A stretch of DNA of 64,000 nucleotides, taken from contig NZ_JAKUJZ010000004.1 in the NCBI RefSeq assembly GCF_022436675.1, positions 186,001-250,000 of the forward strand, given 5' to 3'. The DNA is from Rheinheimera hassiensis (GTDB taxonomy: Bacteria; Pseudomonadota; Gammaproteobacteria; Enterobacterales; Alteromonadaceae). Position numbers and translations under genes: made by a program. This document shows, piece after piece, positions 44,171-52,612 of this stretch; position 1 is the stretch's first letter; every line of letters starts with the position of its first letter. The notes beneath the pieces are model-generated. The model was not told the origin of the DNA. It saw only the letters and a program-made list of their open reading frames with translations, and made no database searches.

Positions 44171-45076
44171 TTAAACCGGTGCAGATAAGGCCGCACCGCT
44201 GCTTTTGGCCAGGGTAATAAAAGTTTGAATATGCTTATTCAGTTTCTCCTGTTTACGGTAACCAACATAAATATGTTTATGAATACCGCTGCTGCCTAAA
44301 CGAATAACCTTAACCGGCAGGTTTTGGGCGTATTCCAGCGCCAGCCATTTGGGCATAGCAGCCACACCGCGGTTAGCCGCCACCATTTGTAGAATAATGT
44401 CAGTGGCTTCCAGTGTTTTATGTAATTTGGGCATGCACTGTGCTGGCAGTAAAAACTGCTGAAAAATATCCAGCCGTGCCGTTTCTACCGGGTAGGTTAG
44501 CAATACCTGATCACTTAGCTGTGCCGGGGCCAGCTGGCTTAAACCACTCAGTTTGCTGTGCTGGCTTACCACCAGCACCAGCTCGTACGGAAACACCGGT
44601 TCAAACACTATGCTTTCTTTGTTGATTGGGTCGGGTGTTATCAGTAAATCTATATCGTAGTTAAACAACGCCGCCATACCGCCAAACTGAAAGCGCTGTT
44701 TTACGTCGATATCTACCCCCGGCGATTGCGCCAAAAACGGTTGCACCACCTTTAACAGCCACTGGTAGCAAGGGTGGCATTCCATACCTACTCCCAGGCT
44801 GCCTTTTTCGTTATCGGCAAACTGGCGCAGCGTATCGTCTATGCGTTGAAACTGGGGCAACAAGCGGTTGGCTTGTTCTAACAGGTAGTTACCAGCTTCG
44901 GTTAAACGGATATTACGGCCATCCTTCAGCCACAAATTGATATTGCCCTGCCGCTCCAGCTTTTTCATGGTATGGCTTAGTGCTGACTGGGTCAGATTCA
45001 GGCTGCTGGCTGCTGCTGTTAGCGAGCCCTGGCGGGCGATTTCGCGCAAAATACTCAGGTGAATTTTTTCAATCAT
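44171..45076 (-). CDS. metR: LysR-family regulator, MetR type
   Basis: A 301-residue LysR-type regulator. N-terminal helix-turn-helix GSLTAAASSLNLTQSALSHTMKKLE and the effector domain ECHPCYQWLLKVVQPF match MetR, which senses homocysteine and controls methionine genes; YPVETARLDIFQQFLLPA is also MetR-like. The upstream gap holds TGATTAATATTCA (45100-45112), one base from the MetR box TGAA-N5-TTCA, suggesting autoregulation. It is convergent with the sulfate transporter, which may be only a positional link. Confidence 0.82.
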   Translation of the reverse strand: MIEKIHLSILREIARQGSLTAAASSLNLTQSALSHTMKKLERQGNINLWLKDGRNIRLTEAGNYLLEQANRLLPQFQRIDDTLRQFADNEKGSLGVGMECHPCYQWLLKVVQPFLAQSPGVDIDVKQRFQFGGMAALFNYDIDLLITPDPINKESIVFEPVFPYELVLVVSQHSKLSGLSQLAPAQLSDQVLLTYPVETARLDIFQQFLLPAQCMPKLHKTLEATDIILQMVAANRGVAAMPKWLALEYAQNLPVKVIRLGSSGIHKHIYVGYRKQEKLNKHIQTFITLAKSSGAALSAPV

Positions 45077-45099
45077 GCTGCTACCTTGGCTACTATGTA

Positions 45100-45112
45100 T
45101 GATTAATATTCA
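45100..45112. promoter_or_regulatory. Candidate MetR box
   Basis: TGAT-N5-TTCA in an AT-rich stretch 24-36 bp upstream of metR; consensus is TGAA-N5-TTCA. Function inferred. Confidence 0.35.
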
Positions 45113-45321
45113 TTTATAAGTAGAAATATAACATTTTTAATCATGTGTCTAATACCTCACGTTTTATTAGTTTTTAGACTAAAGTTGTTTAGTTAAAAAA
45201 GTTGCTTGATTAAAAAATGCTCAACATCAGCGCACTTTAACAGCTCAGCAGTGTTAGCTCGGGTGTCATTGATTGTGATTACAAACCCTGACTCAGTTAA
45301 TCTCAGCACGGAGCGTCTGCT

Positions 45322-46908
45322 ATGGCCACAAATTCACAGCATCCTTATCATCCGATCATCTATGTCCGCGGCTTTGCCGCCACTCAGGGCGAGATTGAGG
45401 AAACCGTTGCCGACCCTTATATGGGCTTTAATATTGGTTCAACTAAGTCGCGCGTAGCCTGGACCGGTGACGTCAAACGCTTCTACTTCGAGTCGCCACT
45501 GGTGCGCCTGATGAGTGATCACAAGTATGAAGATGTATTTGTCGACGGCGACGATCTGGTAGCGGCTGAGCGCAATAATCACCCGGTGCCGTATCGCAGT
45601 ATCATTATTTACCGCTACTACGACGAGGCGTCTAAAGATTTCGGCACGGGTGAAACGCCACCGATTGAGCACTTTGCCAAAGGGCTGGATCAGCTTATTC
45701 TGCGCTTGCGCGATAAAGTGTGTGCCAATAAAGCAAACAATATGACACCGGCAGACTTTCGCGTGCATCTGGTGGCGCATTCTATGGGCGGATTGGTGTG
45801 TCGTGCTTTCCTGCAAAATACCAAGCTGGGTTCGGCAGCCGCGCGCGCGGCGGTAGATAAGGTTTTTACCTATGCCACGCCCCATAATGGTATTGATATG
45901 CGTATTGTACGCAACATACCTGGCTGGCTTTCATTCGGTGATGTTAACAACTTTAACCGCGAGAAGATGGCGGCATACCTTGATGTACCCAAGGGCGATG
46001 ACGTAAGCCTGGTAAAAAACTTTCCCCCTGAGCGGATCTTCAACCTTGTTGGCACCAACCCGCGTGACTACAACGTAGCGGGTGGTATTTCGGCCTGGGC
46101 GGCAGGTGACGCCAGTGATGGGCTGGTGCGCATTGAAAATGCCACTACCCATGGGCCGGACTTTGATGGTAAGGATGCCGCCTCACCACGCGCTTTTGTG
46201 CACCGCAGCCACTCCGGGCACTATGGCATTGTAAACTCTGAAGAAGGGTATCAGAACCTCACCCGTTTTCTGTTTGGCACCCTGCGTGTCGATGGCATTC
46301 TGGATGTTGACGACATCACTTTACCGATGGAAGTGCAAAAAGCCTTAAAAGATGGCAAAACGGTGCGGGCCTCATACCAGTTTGAAATTGCCGCCAGTGT
46401 GCGCGGTTGTCAGTGGCAGATGACCCGGCGCGAGGTGCGTGAAAACTCTGCTATCTTTCGCAGCTATGGTCAGCTTTTTCCCGGCAGGGACGGTACTGAA
46501 CGCACACCGGACCGCAGCATGAGCCCACACCTGTTTTCCGTATTTCTCGACCCGAAAAAGAGTGTGAAAGCATCGAAATCTGTTAGCTTTGCCTTCGATT
46601 TAAAAGTGCTGGTACCCGATTACGAAGTAGACGGTGTGCTGTTTATGAAACGGCATTATGAGGGCGGTTTTATCTTCCGTCAGTTAATTCTGGTTGAAGC
46701 TTTCCCTGATGAAAAAGCGCTGGGGGGCTGGCGGGTTAAATATGGTTATCAGGATATCAACCCCGGTAAACCCGGCGTAGACGCAGACGTGCGTTTGTTG
46801 GCCAGTGGCGATGCGAGCCAGGGTTTTGTGTTCAATATTCCAATTGAGCAGAAAACCCGTCCTGGCTTGCGGGGCGCATTACGCATAGAAGCCAGGCCCT
46901 GGTCATAA
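45322..46908 (+). CDS. Alpha/beta-hydrolase, lipase/esterase-like
   Basis: A 528-residue protein without a signal peptide. Residues about 10-260 form a lipase-type hydrolase: nucleophile elbow LVAHSMGGLV, oxyanion region HPIIYVRGFAAT, Asp in GDASDGLVRIENA and His in HRSHSGHYGI. Residues about 330-528 form a second beta-rich domain of unknown type. It may act on lipids or acyl esters in the cytoplasm or after non-classical export. GGAG ribosome site; a hairpin follows the stop. Confidence 0.75.
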   Translation: MATNSQHPYHPIIYVRGFAATQGEIEETVADPYMGFNIGSTKSRVAWTGDVKRFYFESPLVRLMSDHKYEDVFVDGDDLVAAERNNHPVPYRSIIIYRYYDEASKDFGTGETPPIEHFAKGLDQLILRLRDKVCANKANNMTPADFRVHLVAHSMGGLVCRAFLQNTKLGSAAARAAVDKVFTYATPHNGIDMRIVRNIPGWLSFGDVNNFNREKMAAYLDVPKGDDVSLVKNFPPERIFNLVGTNPRDYNVAGGISAWAAGDASDGLVRIENATTHGPDFDGKDAASPRAFVHRSHSGHYGIVNSEEGYQNLTRFLFGTLRVDGILDVDDITLPMEVQKALKDGKTVRASYQFEIAASVRGCQWQMTRREVRENSAIFRSYGQLFPGRDGTERTPDRSMSPHLFSVFLDPKKSVKASKSVSFAFDLKVLVPDYEVDGVLFMKRHYEGGFIFRQLILVEAFPDEKALGGWRVKYGYQDINPGKPGVDADVRLLASGDASQGFVFNIPIEQKTRPGLRGALRIEARPWS

Positions 46909-46957
46909 AAGGTAAAGCAGGTTGTTCTAATGTTTGTCCATTTGAAAAATGCCTATA

Positions 46958-47002
46958 GCACCAGAGTTGGCCGCTTTAAATTGAAAAAGCTAGGCCTGGT
47001 GC
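46958..47002 (+). terminator. Possible terminator hairpin after the lipase-like gene
   Basis: GCACCAG (46958-46964) pairs with CTGGTGC (46996-47002), with inner GGCC/GGCC and GCTTT/AAAGC pairs, about 50 bp after the stop. No strong T tract; alternative is a structured leader. Confidence 0.35.
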
Positions 47003-47076
47003 ATAAACCCTGGGTATCATGTGAGTAGCATTTATGCCGATCTCCTGCGGCCTACCAAGCATATGAACCAAACCTC

Positions 47077-47439
47077 ATGAACATAATTGAAGAGACATTG
47101 AAACTACATAGCCAGGCATGGCGCGACCACAGCCAATTTACTGAGTGCCTGGAAAAAGCGGCCAGGTTACTGCAGCAGGCCTATGAGTCTGGTGCAGTCG
47201 ATTCTCTGGTTGTAAATAATTATGCGGCCGTGCTGTTAGATCTGCACCGGGATGCAGAAGCACGTGAATTATTGCAGGCGCATTCGCCAGAATTCTCAGA
47301 GTTTTGCTCAAATTATGCTATTGCAATTGCAAAGTCAGCTTACGATATTTCGCTAATTCGCCATTGGAACCAAGCTGCATCAAGGCTGCCGAAGCAACAA
47401 GGCGCTATTGTCGCCTACATGGATTGGCAGTCGCTTTAG
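47077..47439 (+). CDS. Small hypothetical protein
   Basis: A 120-residue helical protein (AARLLQQAYESGAVDSLVVNNYAAVLLDLHRDAEARELLQ), resembling a TPR-like helical repeat. No signal peptide, no known motif. It precedes an SMR-pump remnant. AACATAATT at its start is coding sequence, not an operator. Confidence 0.5.
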   Translation: MNIIEETLKLHSQAWRDHSQFTECLEKAARLLQQAYESGAVDSLVVNNYAAVLLDLHRDAEARELLQAHSPEFSEFCSNYAIAIAKSAYDISLIRHWNQAASRLPKQQGAIVAYMDWQSL

Positions 47440-47466
47440 TAAATTATTTTACTGTGAGGTGTATAA

Positions 47467-47565
47467 ATGAAGCACTGGCTGTTTCTGGCTATAGCCATTC
47501 TTGCTGAAGTGGTCGTGACTGTAAGTTTAAAAGCCCGCGCGGGTTTTACCAATTTTTGGCCATAA
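47467..47565 (+). pseudogene. Truncated small multidrug resistance (EmrE/SMR) pump gene
   Basis: A 32-codon frame from ATG 47467 reads MKHWLFLAIAILAEVVVTVS then LKARAGFTNFWP and stops. It matches the first third of SMR pumps, including the essential Glu14 in AILAEV and GFTxxWP, but the family needs about 105 residues. The rest of the gene is missing; the next gene starts 29 bp later. It is a remnant and not functional. Confidence 0.8.
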
Positions 47566-47593
47566 ATATTTATCTGAGAAGCTAATCGAATTT

Positions 47594-47800
47594 ATGAAAA
47601 AGTCAGATTTCCCCAAAGAAACCGAGTTTTACATTAAAGAATTTGACGTGCCCTTGGCCTATATCCCTAGCAAGGGCTGGTTCAATTACTTTGGTGGAAA
47701 ATCCACCCCCTACAATGTTAAGGGGCTGAAGCCCGGCAACAGTTGGTTTGCCGATTCTTTCGCTGAATGGTTTGAAATCGTTGATAAGTCGTCAAAATAG
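47594..47800 (+). CDS. Small hypothetical protein (68 aa)
   Basis: A short charged and aromatic protein (DVPLAYIPSKGWFNYFGGKS; FADSFAEWFEIVDKSSK), no signal, no recognised family. It overlaps an alternative long start of the following peptidase gene, so the short peptidase start is preferred. It could be a real small gene or a spurious frame. Confidence 0.4.
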   Translation: MKKSDFPKETEFYIKEFDVPLAYIPSKGWFNYFGGKSTPYNVKGLKPGNSWFADSFAEWFEIVDKSSK

Positions 47801-47840
47801 TGCGCGTAACCCACTGTACCCGCGGCGCAGGCTTTTTAGT

Positions 47841-48512
47841 ATGAGATACGTTTTTCTTTTTAGCGTAACGTTATCTGGGTCAGCCTGGGCGACTGACAGT
47901 ATTTGCTATGGCACAACAGCAGATGGGCGTCTGGAACATGGCGTGGCACTGCCTGCCAGCGGCGCTAATTTTGTCGCTTATAGTGAAATCGCAATGTTGG
48001 CGGGGCGTACCTTTGTGCATTCAGAGGTAAAAGAAATTGTAACGGCTGCTTACCACACTTTGGCGAAAGAGCGGCCGGACACTGTGTATAAATATGCGGA
48101 AACCGGCTTTAAAGACGGCGGCCAGTTTAAGCCGCATAAAACCCATCGTAATGGCCTGTCGGTCGATTTTATGACACCGGTAAAAAATAAGCGGAGCGAG
48201 TCGGTTCATTTACCAACCTACCCATGGAACAGATTTGGTTACGATATAGAATTTGATAACAATGGCCAGTATGGCGACTTTAGCATTGACTACGACGCGC
48301 TGGCGGCGCATATCGTGGCACTTGATAAAGCTGCTAAAGCACGAGGCCATACAATATGGCGGGTAATATTTGACCCGCAATTACAACCCGGCCTGTTTGA
48401 GACTCAGTATGGCGCTTATATAAAAGCTAACCTTGAGTTGTCGAAAAAGCGCTCTTGGGTAAGGCATGATGAACACTATCATGTTGATTTTATTGTGACA
48501 TGCGCTAAATAG
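47841..48512 (+). CDS. Exported M74-like peptidase (MepA-type)
   Basis: A 223-residue protein from ATG 47841. A signal peptide (MRYVFLFSVTLSGSAWA) leads to a domain with HRNGLSVDF (HxxxxxxxD) and C-terminal HDEHYHVDF (HxxHxH), the zinc-ligand pattern of penicillin-insensitive murein endopeptidases. E. coli MepA is about 274 residues; this one is shorter. It would cut peptidoglycan cross-links in the periplasm, or a similar D-Ala bond. Confidence 0.7.
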   Translation: MRYVFLFSVTLSGSAWATDSICYGTTADGRLEHGVALPASGANFVAYSEIAMLAGRTFVHSEVKEIVTAAYHTLAKERPDTVYKYAETGFKDGGQFKPHKTHRNGLSVDFMTPVKNKRSESVHLPTYPWNRFGYDIEFDNNGQYGDFSIDYDALAAHIVALDKAAKARGHTIWRVIFDPQLQPGLFETQYGAYIKANLELSKKRSWVRHDEHYHVDFIVTCAK

Positions 48513-48676
48513 TGGGCATGTTTTTATCTTACTATCACGCCTTTAACGTTAGGCGAAGCCCATCGCCGATGAACACAGAACTGCTTTGCGTGCTGGCTAT
48601 GCTGCTGTCATATTATTTGGGCATACTTTGCCGGTCAGATTGACAGTCATATTCACCAAAGCAGGATAACTTAATT

Positions 48677-50032
48677 ATGCCACAGCCCTTATCTTCTGCG
48701 GCCACAGCCGTTAGCCTGCGCGAAGCATTTAGCTACTGGCTGAAGCTGGGCTTTATCAGCTTTGGTGGCCCGGCTGGGCAGTTGGGTATGATGCAACAGG
48801 AGCTGGTAGAAAAACGCCGCTGGATCTCCCAAGCGCGCTTTTTACATGCACTAAACTACTGCATGTTGCTGCCGGGGCCGGAGGCACAGCAGTTGGCCAC
48901 CTATATTGGCTGGTTATTACACGGTGCTAAAGGCGCTTTAATCGCTGGCCTGCTGTTTATTTTGCCGTCGTTTTTTATCTTAAGCCTGCTGGCCTGGCTG
49001 TATCTGGCGCATGGCGATGTACCCTTAGTGCAAGGCATATTGTATGGCGTAAAACCGGCGGTTACCGCCATAGTACTGTTTGCCGCCTGGCGTATCGGTA
49101 AAAAAACCTTACATACTACTGCCCTTAAACTACTGGCGCTGGCAGCGCTTATTGCTATTGCGCTGTTTAAGCTGCCGTTCCCGTATATCGTGGTTGCTGC
49201 GGCGCTTATTGGCCTGCTGCTGATGCGCTGGTGGCCTGCGCAGCTTAACGTATTACCGGCAGCGCATGGCGGTGCTATAGCCGGTGCTGCGGCAGATGCT
49301 GCGATAATAAACGACAATACCGTATTACCAAAGTGGCAGCTATTTAGCTGGCGCAAGTTTGTGTTGGGTGTTGCTTTGGGGCTGGGGATCTGGGCTGTAT
49401 CACTTTGCGTACTGGTGGTGTTGTATGGCTGGCATAGCCCGCAAGTGCAGTTGGGCTGGTTTTTTACCAAGGCAGCGCTGCTAACCTTTGGTGGTGCTTA
49501 TGCGGTATTACCCTATGTGTATCAAGGCGCGGTAGAGCATTACAGCTGGCTGACGGCCCTACAAATGATAGACGCGCTGGCGCTGGGTGAAAGCACCCCC
49601 GGCCCTCTGATTATGGTGGTGGCCTTTGTCGGCTTTATCGCTGGCTGGACAGAGCAACTGTGCGGGCCAAATATGCTGCCACTGGCCGGTATGCTGGCAG
49701 CTGCCATTGTCACCTTCTTTACGTTTTTGCCGTCATTCCTGTTTATTTTAGTCGGCGCACCGCTGGTAGAGAGCAGCCGTAAACAAGCTGCCTTTACCGC
49801 TCCACTTACCGCCATTACGGCGGCAGTGGTAGGGGTGATTGTTAATCTGGCGCTGTTTTTTGGCTACCATGTGCTATTGCCGCAAGGGCTAAGCGGCAGT
49901 ATCGACTGGTTTGCCTTACTGCTGGGTACCACCGCTGGTGTGGCGTTATTTCACTACAACCAGAGCATAATGCGGGTGCTGGCATGTTCGGCTGTGTTGG
50001 GTGTGGTTGCGTTTCAACTAATAGCCATCTGA
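48677..50032 (+). CDS. chrA: ChrA-family chromate transporter
   Basis: A 451-residue membrane protein with two homologous halves (KLGFISFGGPAGQLGMMQQELVEKRRWIS and FTKAALLTFGGAYAVLPY), the hallmark of long-chain ChrA. LNYCMLLPGPEAQQLATYIG and ALALGESTPGPLIMVVAFVG are the paired pore motifs. Family members expel chromate, a toxic sulfate analogue that enters by the sulfate system. The sulfate ABC transporter lies 4.5 kb upstream. Confidence 0.92.
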   Translation: MPQPLSSAATAVSLREAFSYWLKLGFISFGGPAGQLGMMQQELVEKRRWISQARFLHALNYCMLLPGPEAQQLATYIGWLLHGAKGALIAGLLFILPSFFILSLLAWLYLAHGDVPLVQGILYGVKPAVTAIVLFAAWRIGKKTLHTTALKLLALAALIAIALFKLPFPYIVVAAALIGLLLMRWWPAQLNVLPAAHGGAIAGAAADAAIINDNTVLPKWQLFSWRKFVLGVALGLGIWAVSLCVLVVLYGWHSPQVQLGWFFTKAALLTFGGAYAVLPYVYQGAVEHYSWLTALQMIDALALGESTPGPLIMVVAFVGFIAGWTEQLCGPNMLPLAGMLAAAIVTFFTFLPSFLFILVGAPLVESSRKQAAFTAPLTAITAAVVGVIVNLALFFGYHVLLPQGLSGSIDWFALLLGTTAGVALFHYNQSIMRVLACSAVLGVVAFQLIAI

Positions 50033-50164
50033 GCTTCTGGCTAGCTATATATCCAAGTGGCCGGTTATTTCTGTTTTATATAACTAATAGTTATCAAATC
50101 CTTCGGCGCCTGTCATTACAGGCATAGAATGCGCACATTGAACAACCCGCAATGTGAGCGCAAT

Positions 50165-51187
50165 ATGACGTTACAACTTCCGGTGCTGGATTTAGCTTTG
50201 TGGCGGGCTGGCGGTGAGCTACGCCGCCAGTTTCTGACGCAGCTGGGCGAGGCTGCACGCGATGTCGGCTTTTTTTATCTGACCGGCCACGGTATCGTAC
50301 AAACGCAGCAGCAGGCAATTTTACAACTGGCTGCAGAATTTTTTGCTTTGCCACAAGCAGACAAAGATGCCGTGCAGATGGTAAATTCGCCGCATTTTCG
50401 TGGTTATACCCGCTTAGGTGGCGAGTTAACGCTGGGTAAGGCTGATCAGCGCGAGCAGTTTGACATTATGGCCGAGCATAGCGCGCCGTTACTGCAAAAA
50501 GATGAACCGGCCTGGTGGCGTTTATATGGCCCGAACCAGTGGCCTGCGGCGTTACCGGCTATGCAACCGGCGTTACTACAATGGCAGGATCAGTTAACCG
50601 ATCTTACCGTAACCCTGCTGCGTGCCTTTGCGCTGGTACTGCAGCAAAGCGAGGACGCCTTTGACAGCACTATTAAAGATGGCCCTTACCGCCATATGAA
50701 ATTGATCCGTTATCCGGGGCGCAATGCCCCTGAGCAGGAGCAAGGGGTAGGCGCGCATAAAGACCCGGGTTATTTAACCCTGGTATTGCAGGATGGCCAG
50801 AGCGGCCTTGAAGTGTTAACTGAAAAAGGCTGGTTAAGCGCAGTACCGCTGCCTGGCGCCTTTGTGGTGAATATAGGGGAACTGCTGGAACTGGCGTCAA
50901 ATGGTTACCTGCGTGCAACCTATCATCGCGTGGTTAGCCCACCTGCCGGTGTTGAGCGTCTGTCATGCGCCTTTTTTATGGCCGCGCAGTTGGATGCCAC
51001 AGTGCCGTTGCTGCCATTGCCGCAAGAGTTGGCATTGCAAGCCAAAGGCCCGGCCAGCGATCCGCTTAACCCGCTATTTTATCAGGTGGGGCAAAATGTA
51101 TTAAAAGGCCGTTTGCGTTCACACCCTGATGTGGCGCAAGCGCATTATTCGACTATTACCGGTTTAGATAAAAAGACCGCTGTTTAA
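50165..51187 (+). CDS. 2-oxoglutarate-Fe(II) oxygenase, isopenicillin N synthase family
   Basis: A 340-residue protein from ATG 50165. The DIOX_N domain (LPVLDLALWRAGGELRRQFL; DVGFFYLTGHGI) and the core with iron ligands HxD (GAHKDPGYLTLVLQDG) and His plus the 2OG-binding RxS (HRVVSPPAGVERLSCAFF) are intact. It would hydroxylate or otherwise oxidise a small molecule. The PLP lyase starts 12 bp after its stop, so the two probably form an operon. Confidence 0.85.
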   Translation: MTLQLPVLDLALWRAGGELRRQFLTQLGEAARDVGFFYLTGHGIVQTQQQAILQLAAEFFALPQADKDAVQMVNSPHFRGYTRLGGELTLGKADQREQFDIMAEHSAPLLQKDEPAWWRLYGPNQWPAALPAMQPALLQWQDQLTDLTVTLLRAFALVLQQSEDAFDSTIKDGPYRHMKLIRYPGRNAPEQEQGVGAHKDPGYLTLVLQDGQSGLEVLTEKGWLSAVPLPGAFVVNIGELLELASNGYLRATYHRVVSPPAGVERLSCAFFMAAQLDATVPLLPLPQELALQAKGPASDPLNPLFYQVGQNVLKGRLRSHPDVAQAHYSTITGLDKKTAV

Positions 51188-51199
51188 CGGACATTATTA

Positions 51200-52357
51200 A
51201 TGAAATTTAAAACTCAATTGCTACACAGTGGTGCCGGTGCCGACACACAAACTGGCGCTTTAACCACGCCAATTTACCAAAGCAGTACTTTTACTTATGG
51301 CACTGCGGCAGACGGCAAAGCCCGTTTTGCCGGGGAGCAAAGCGGCTTTATTTACAGCCGCATGGGTAACCCGACAGTGCAGGCGTTAGAGCAACAACTG
51401 GCAGCGCTGGAAGGTGCCGGCGAAGCTCTTGTAGTGGCCAGTGGTATGGCAGCAGTAAGCAGTATTTTTTATGCGCTGGTAAGTGCCGGTGATGAAGTCG
51501 CCTTTATTGACCCGGTATACGGTGGCACCGCAGCATTTTTAATTAATACCCTCAGCCGGGCCGGTATTAAAGTAAGCCGTTACCTCAGTGCTGACGACTT
51601 AGTGGCCAATATTAGCCCCGGCACCAAGCTGGTGTTGTTTGAGCCAATAACCAACCCTAACCTGAAAGTCAGTGATTATCGCAAAGTTAAAGCTGCTGCT
51701 GCTAAAACCGGTGCCATTACCGTGTGCGACAATACCTTTTTAACGCCGTACTTATTTAAACCGCTTGCGCATGGCATTGATTTAGTAATGCACAGTGGTA
51801 CCAAATACTTAAGTGGCCACGGCGATATTATTGCCGGCGTGGTAGCTGGCCGCTCAGAGCTGATGCAACAGGTGCGCACGATAGCGCTAAAACACATTGG
51901 CGCACCGATAGGCCCGCAGGAAGCTTATTTACTGCAGCGCGGCCTGCGCACGCTGGCATTGCGGATGGATGCGCACTTAGCCGGTGCGGCAAAAGTAGCA
52001 GAGTTTTTAGCGCAGCACCCGTTGGTGGCTAAGGTGATTTATCCCGGTTTAACCAGCGACGCCGGTTATGCGGTACTGGCTGAAACAGTGGGCGCCTTTG
52101 GCGGTATGGTTAGTATTGAGCTGACGGGTGGTTTTGCCCGCGCGGCCAGGTTTTTAGACCAATTACAGTTGTTTACCCAGGCGGTAAGCCTGGGCGATTT
52201 AGAAAGCCTGGCCTGTCATCCTGCCAGCACCACCCATGCTGCTATGGATGCTTCAAGCCGCTTAGCTGCAGGGGTTACCGATGACTTAATCCGCCTGAGT
52301 ATTGGTGTCGAAGATCCGGACGATCTGATCGCTGATTTGCAGCAGGCACTGACATAG
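51200..52357 (+). CDS. PLP-dependent trans-sulfuration-type lyase (cystathionine/methionine gamma-lyase family)
   Basis: A 385-residue enzyme of the Cys/Met metabolism PLP family. IYSRMGNPTVQALEQQLAALEG, CDNTFLTPYLFKPLAHG and the PLP Lys in MHSGTKYLSGHGDIIAG are present. It may be cystathionine gamma-lyase, gamma-synthase or methionine gamma-lyase; sequence does not settle it. It follows the oxygenase, which could supply or process its sulfur-containing substrate. Confidence 0.85.
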   Translation: MKFKTQLLHSGAGADTQTGALTTPIYQSSTFTYGTAADGKARFAGEQSGFIYSRMGNPTVQALEQQLAALEGAGEALVVASGMAAVSSIFYALVSAGDEVAFIDPVYGGTAAFLINTLSRAGIKVSRYLSADDLVANISPGTKLVLFEPITNPNLKVSDYRKVKAAAAKTGAITVCDNTFLTPYLFKPLAHGIDLVMHSGTKYLSGHGDIIAGVVAGRSELMQQVRTIALKHIGAPIGPQEAYLLQRGLRTLALRMDAHLAGAAKVAEFLAQHPLVAKVIYPGLTSDAGYAVLAETVGAFGGMVSIELTGGFARAARFLDQLQLFTQAVSLGDLESLACHPASTTHAAMDASSRLAAGVTDDLIRLSIGVEDPDDLIADLQQALT

Positions 52358-52370
52358 ATTTAGCGACATT

Positions 52371-52565
52371 CTGTTGTTTAATGATCTGGGTTGCCAGTTT
52401 TTGTGCCTGGCTCCTCAGCTCAGTTACAGCGGTGCTTTCCCATAACTCACCGCGTAAATTACTACCCTGCGTAAATAACGCAGGTTGCAACCGACCGTTG
52501 CGATTTAGCACCTTGAAACCGCCCAAATCAGCAGTAATACCTAATTGAAACTTATATAACGGCAG
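52371..52565 (-). pseudogene. C-terminal fragment of a COG4529-like FAD/NAD(P)-binding protein
   Basis: The minus-strand reading includes RNGRLQPALFTQGSNLRGEL and WESTAVTELRSQAQKLATQI, which resembles the last section of COG4529 flavoproteins (normally about 450 or more residues). No FAD-binding N-terminus, start codon with a ribosome site or upstream body remains. It lies in the 255-bp gap between the lyase and the SARP-hydrolase gene, antisense to the former. Confidence 0.6.
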
Positions 52566-52612
52566 CAGTACCACTTGGAATCACGTATTTCATGATAGAT
52601 GCCCTGTGTTAT

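Noticed and set aside
47078-47092. AACATAATT at the start of the 120-residue gene as a XylR site
   Set aside because: It is coding sequence (Met-Asn-Ile-Ile) in a gene with no xylose link, so probably chance.
48513-48676. A 24-codon hydrophobic ORF between the M74-like gene and chrA
   Set aside because: Too short and unsupported to call; a GTTAGGC motif nearby is insufficient to call an attC site.
48901-49470. Long minus-strand open frame (189 codons) inside the ChrA gene
   Set aside because: It lies fully antisense to a well-supported transporter and its translation is low-complexity serine/alanine/proline, so it is a shadow.
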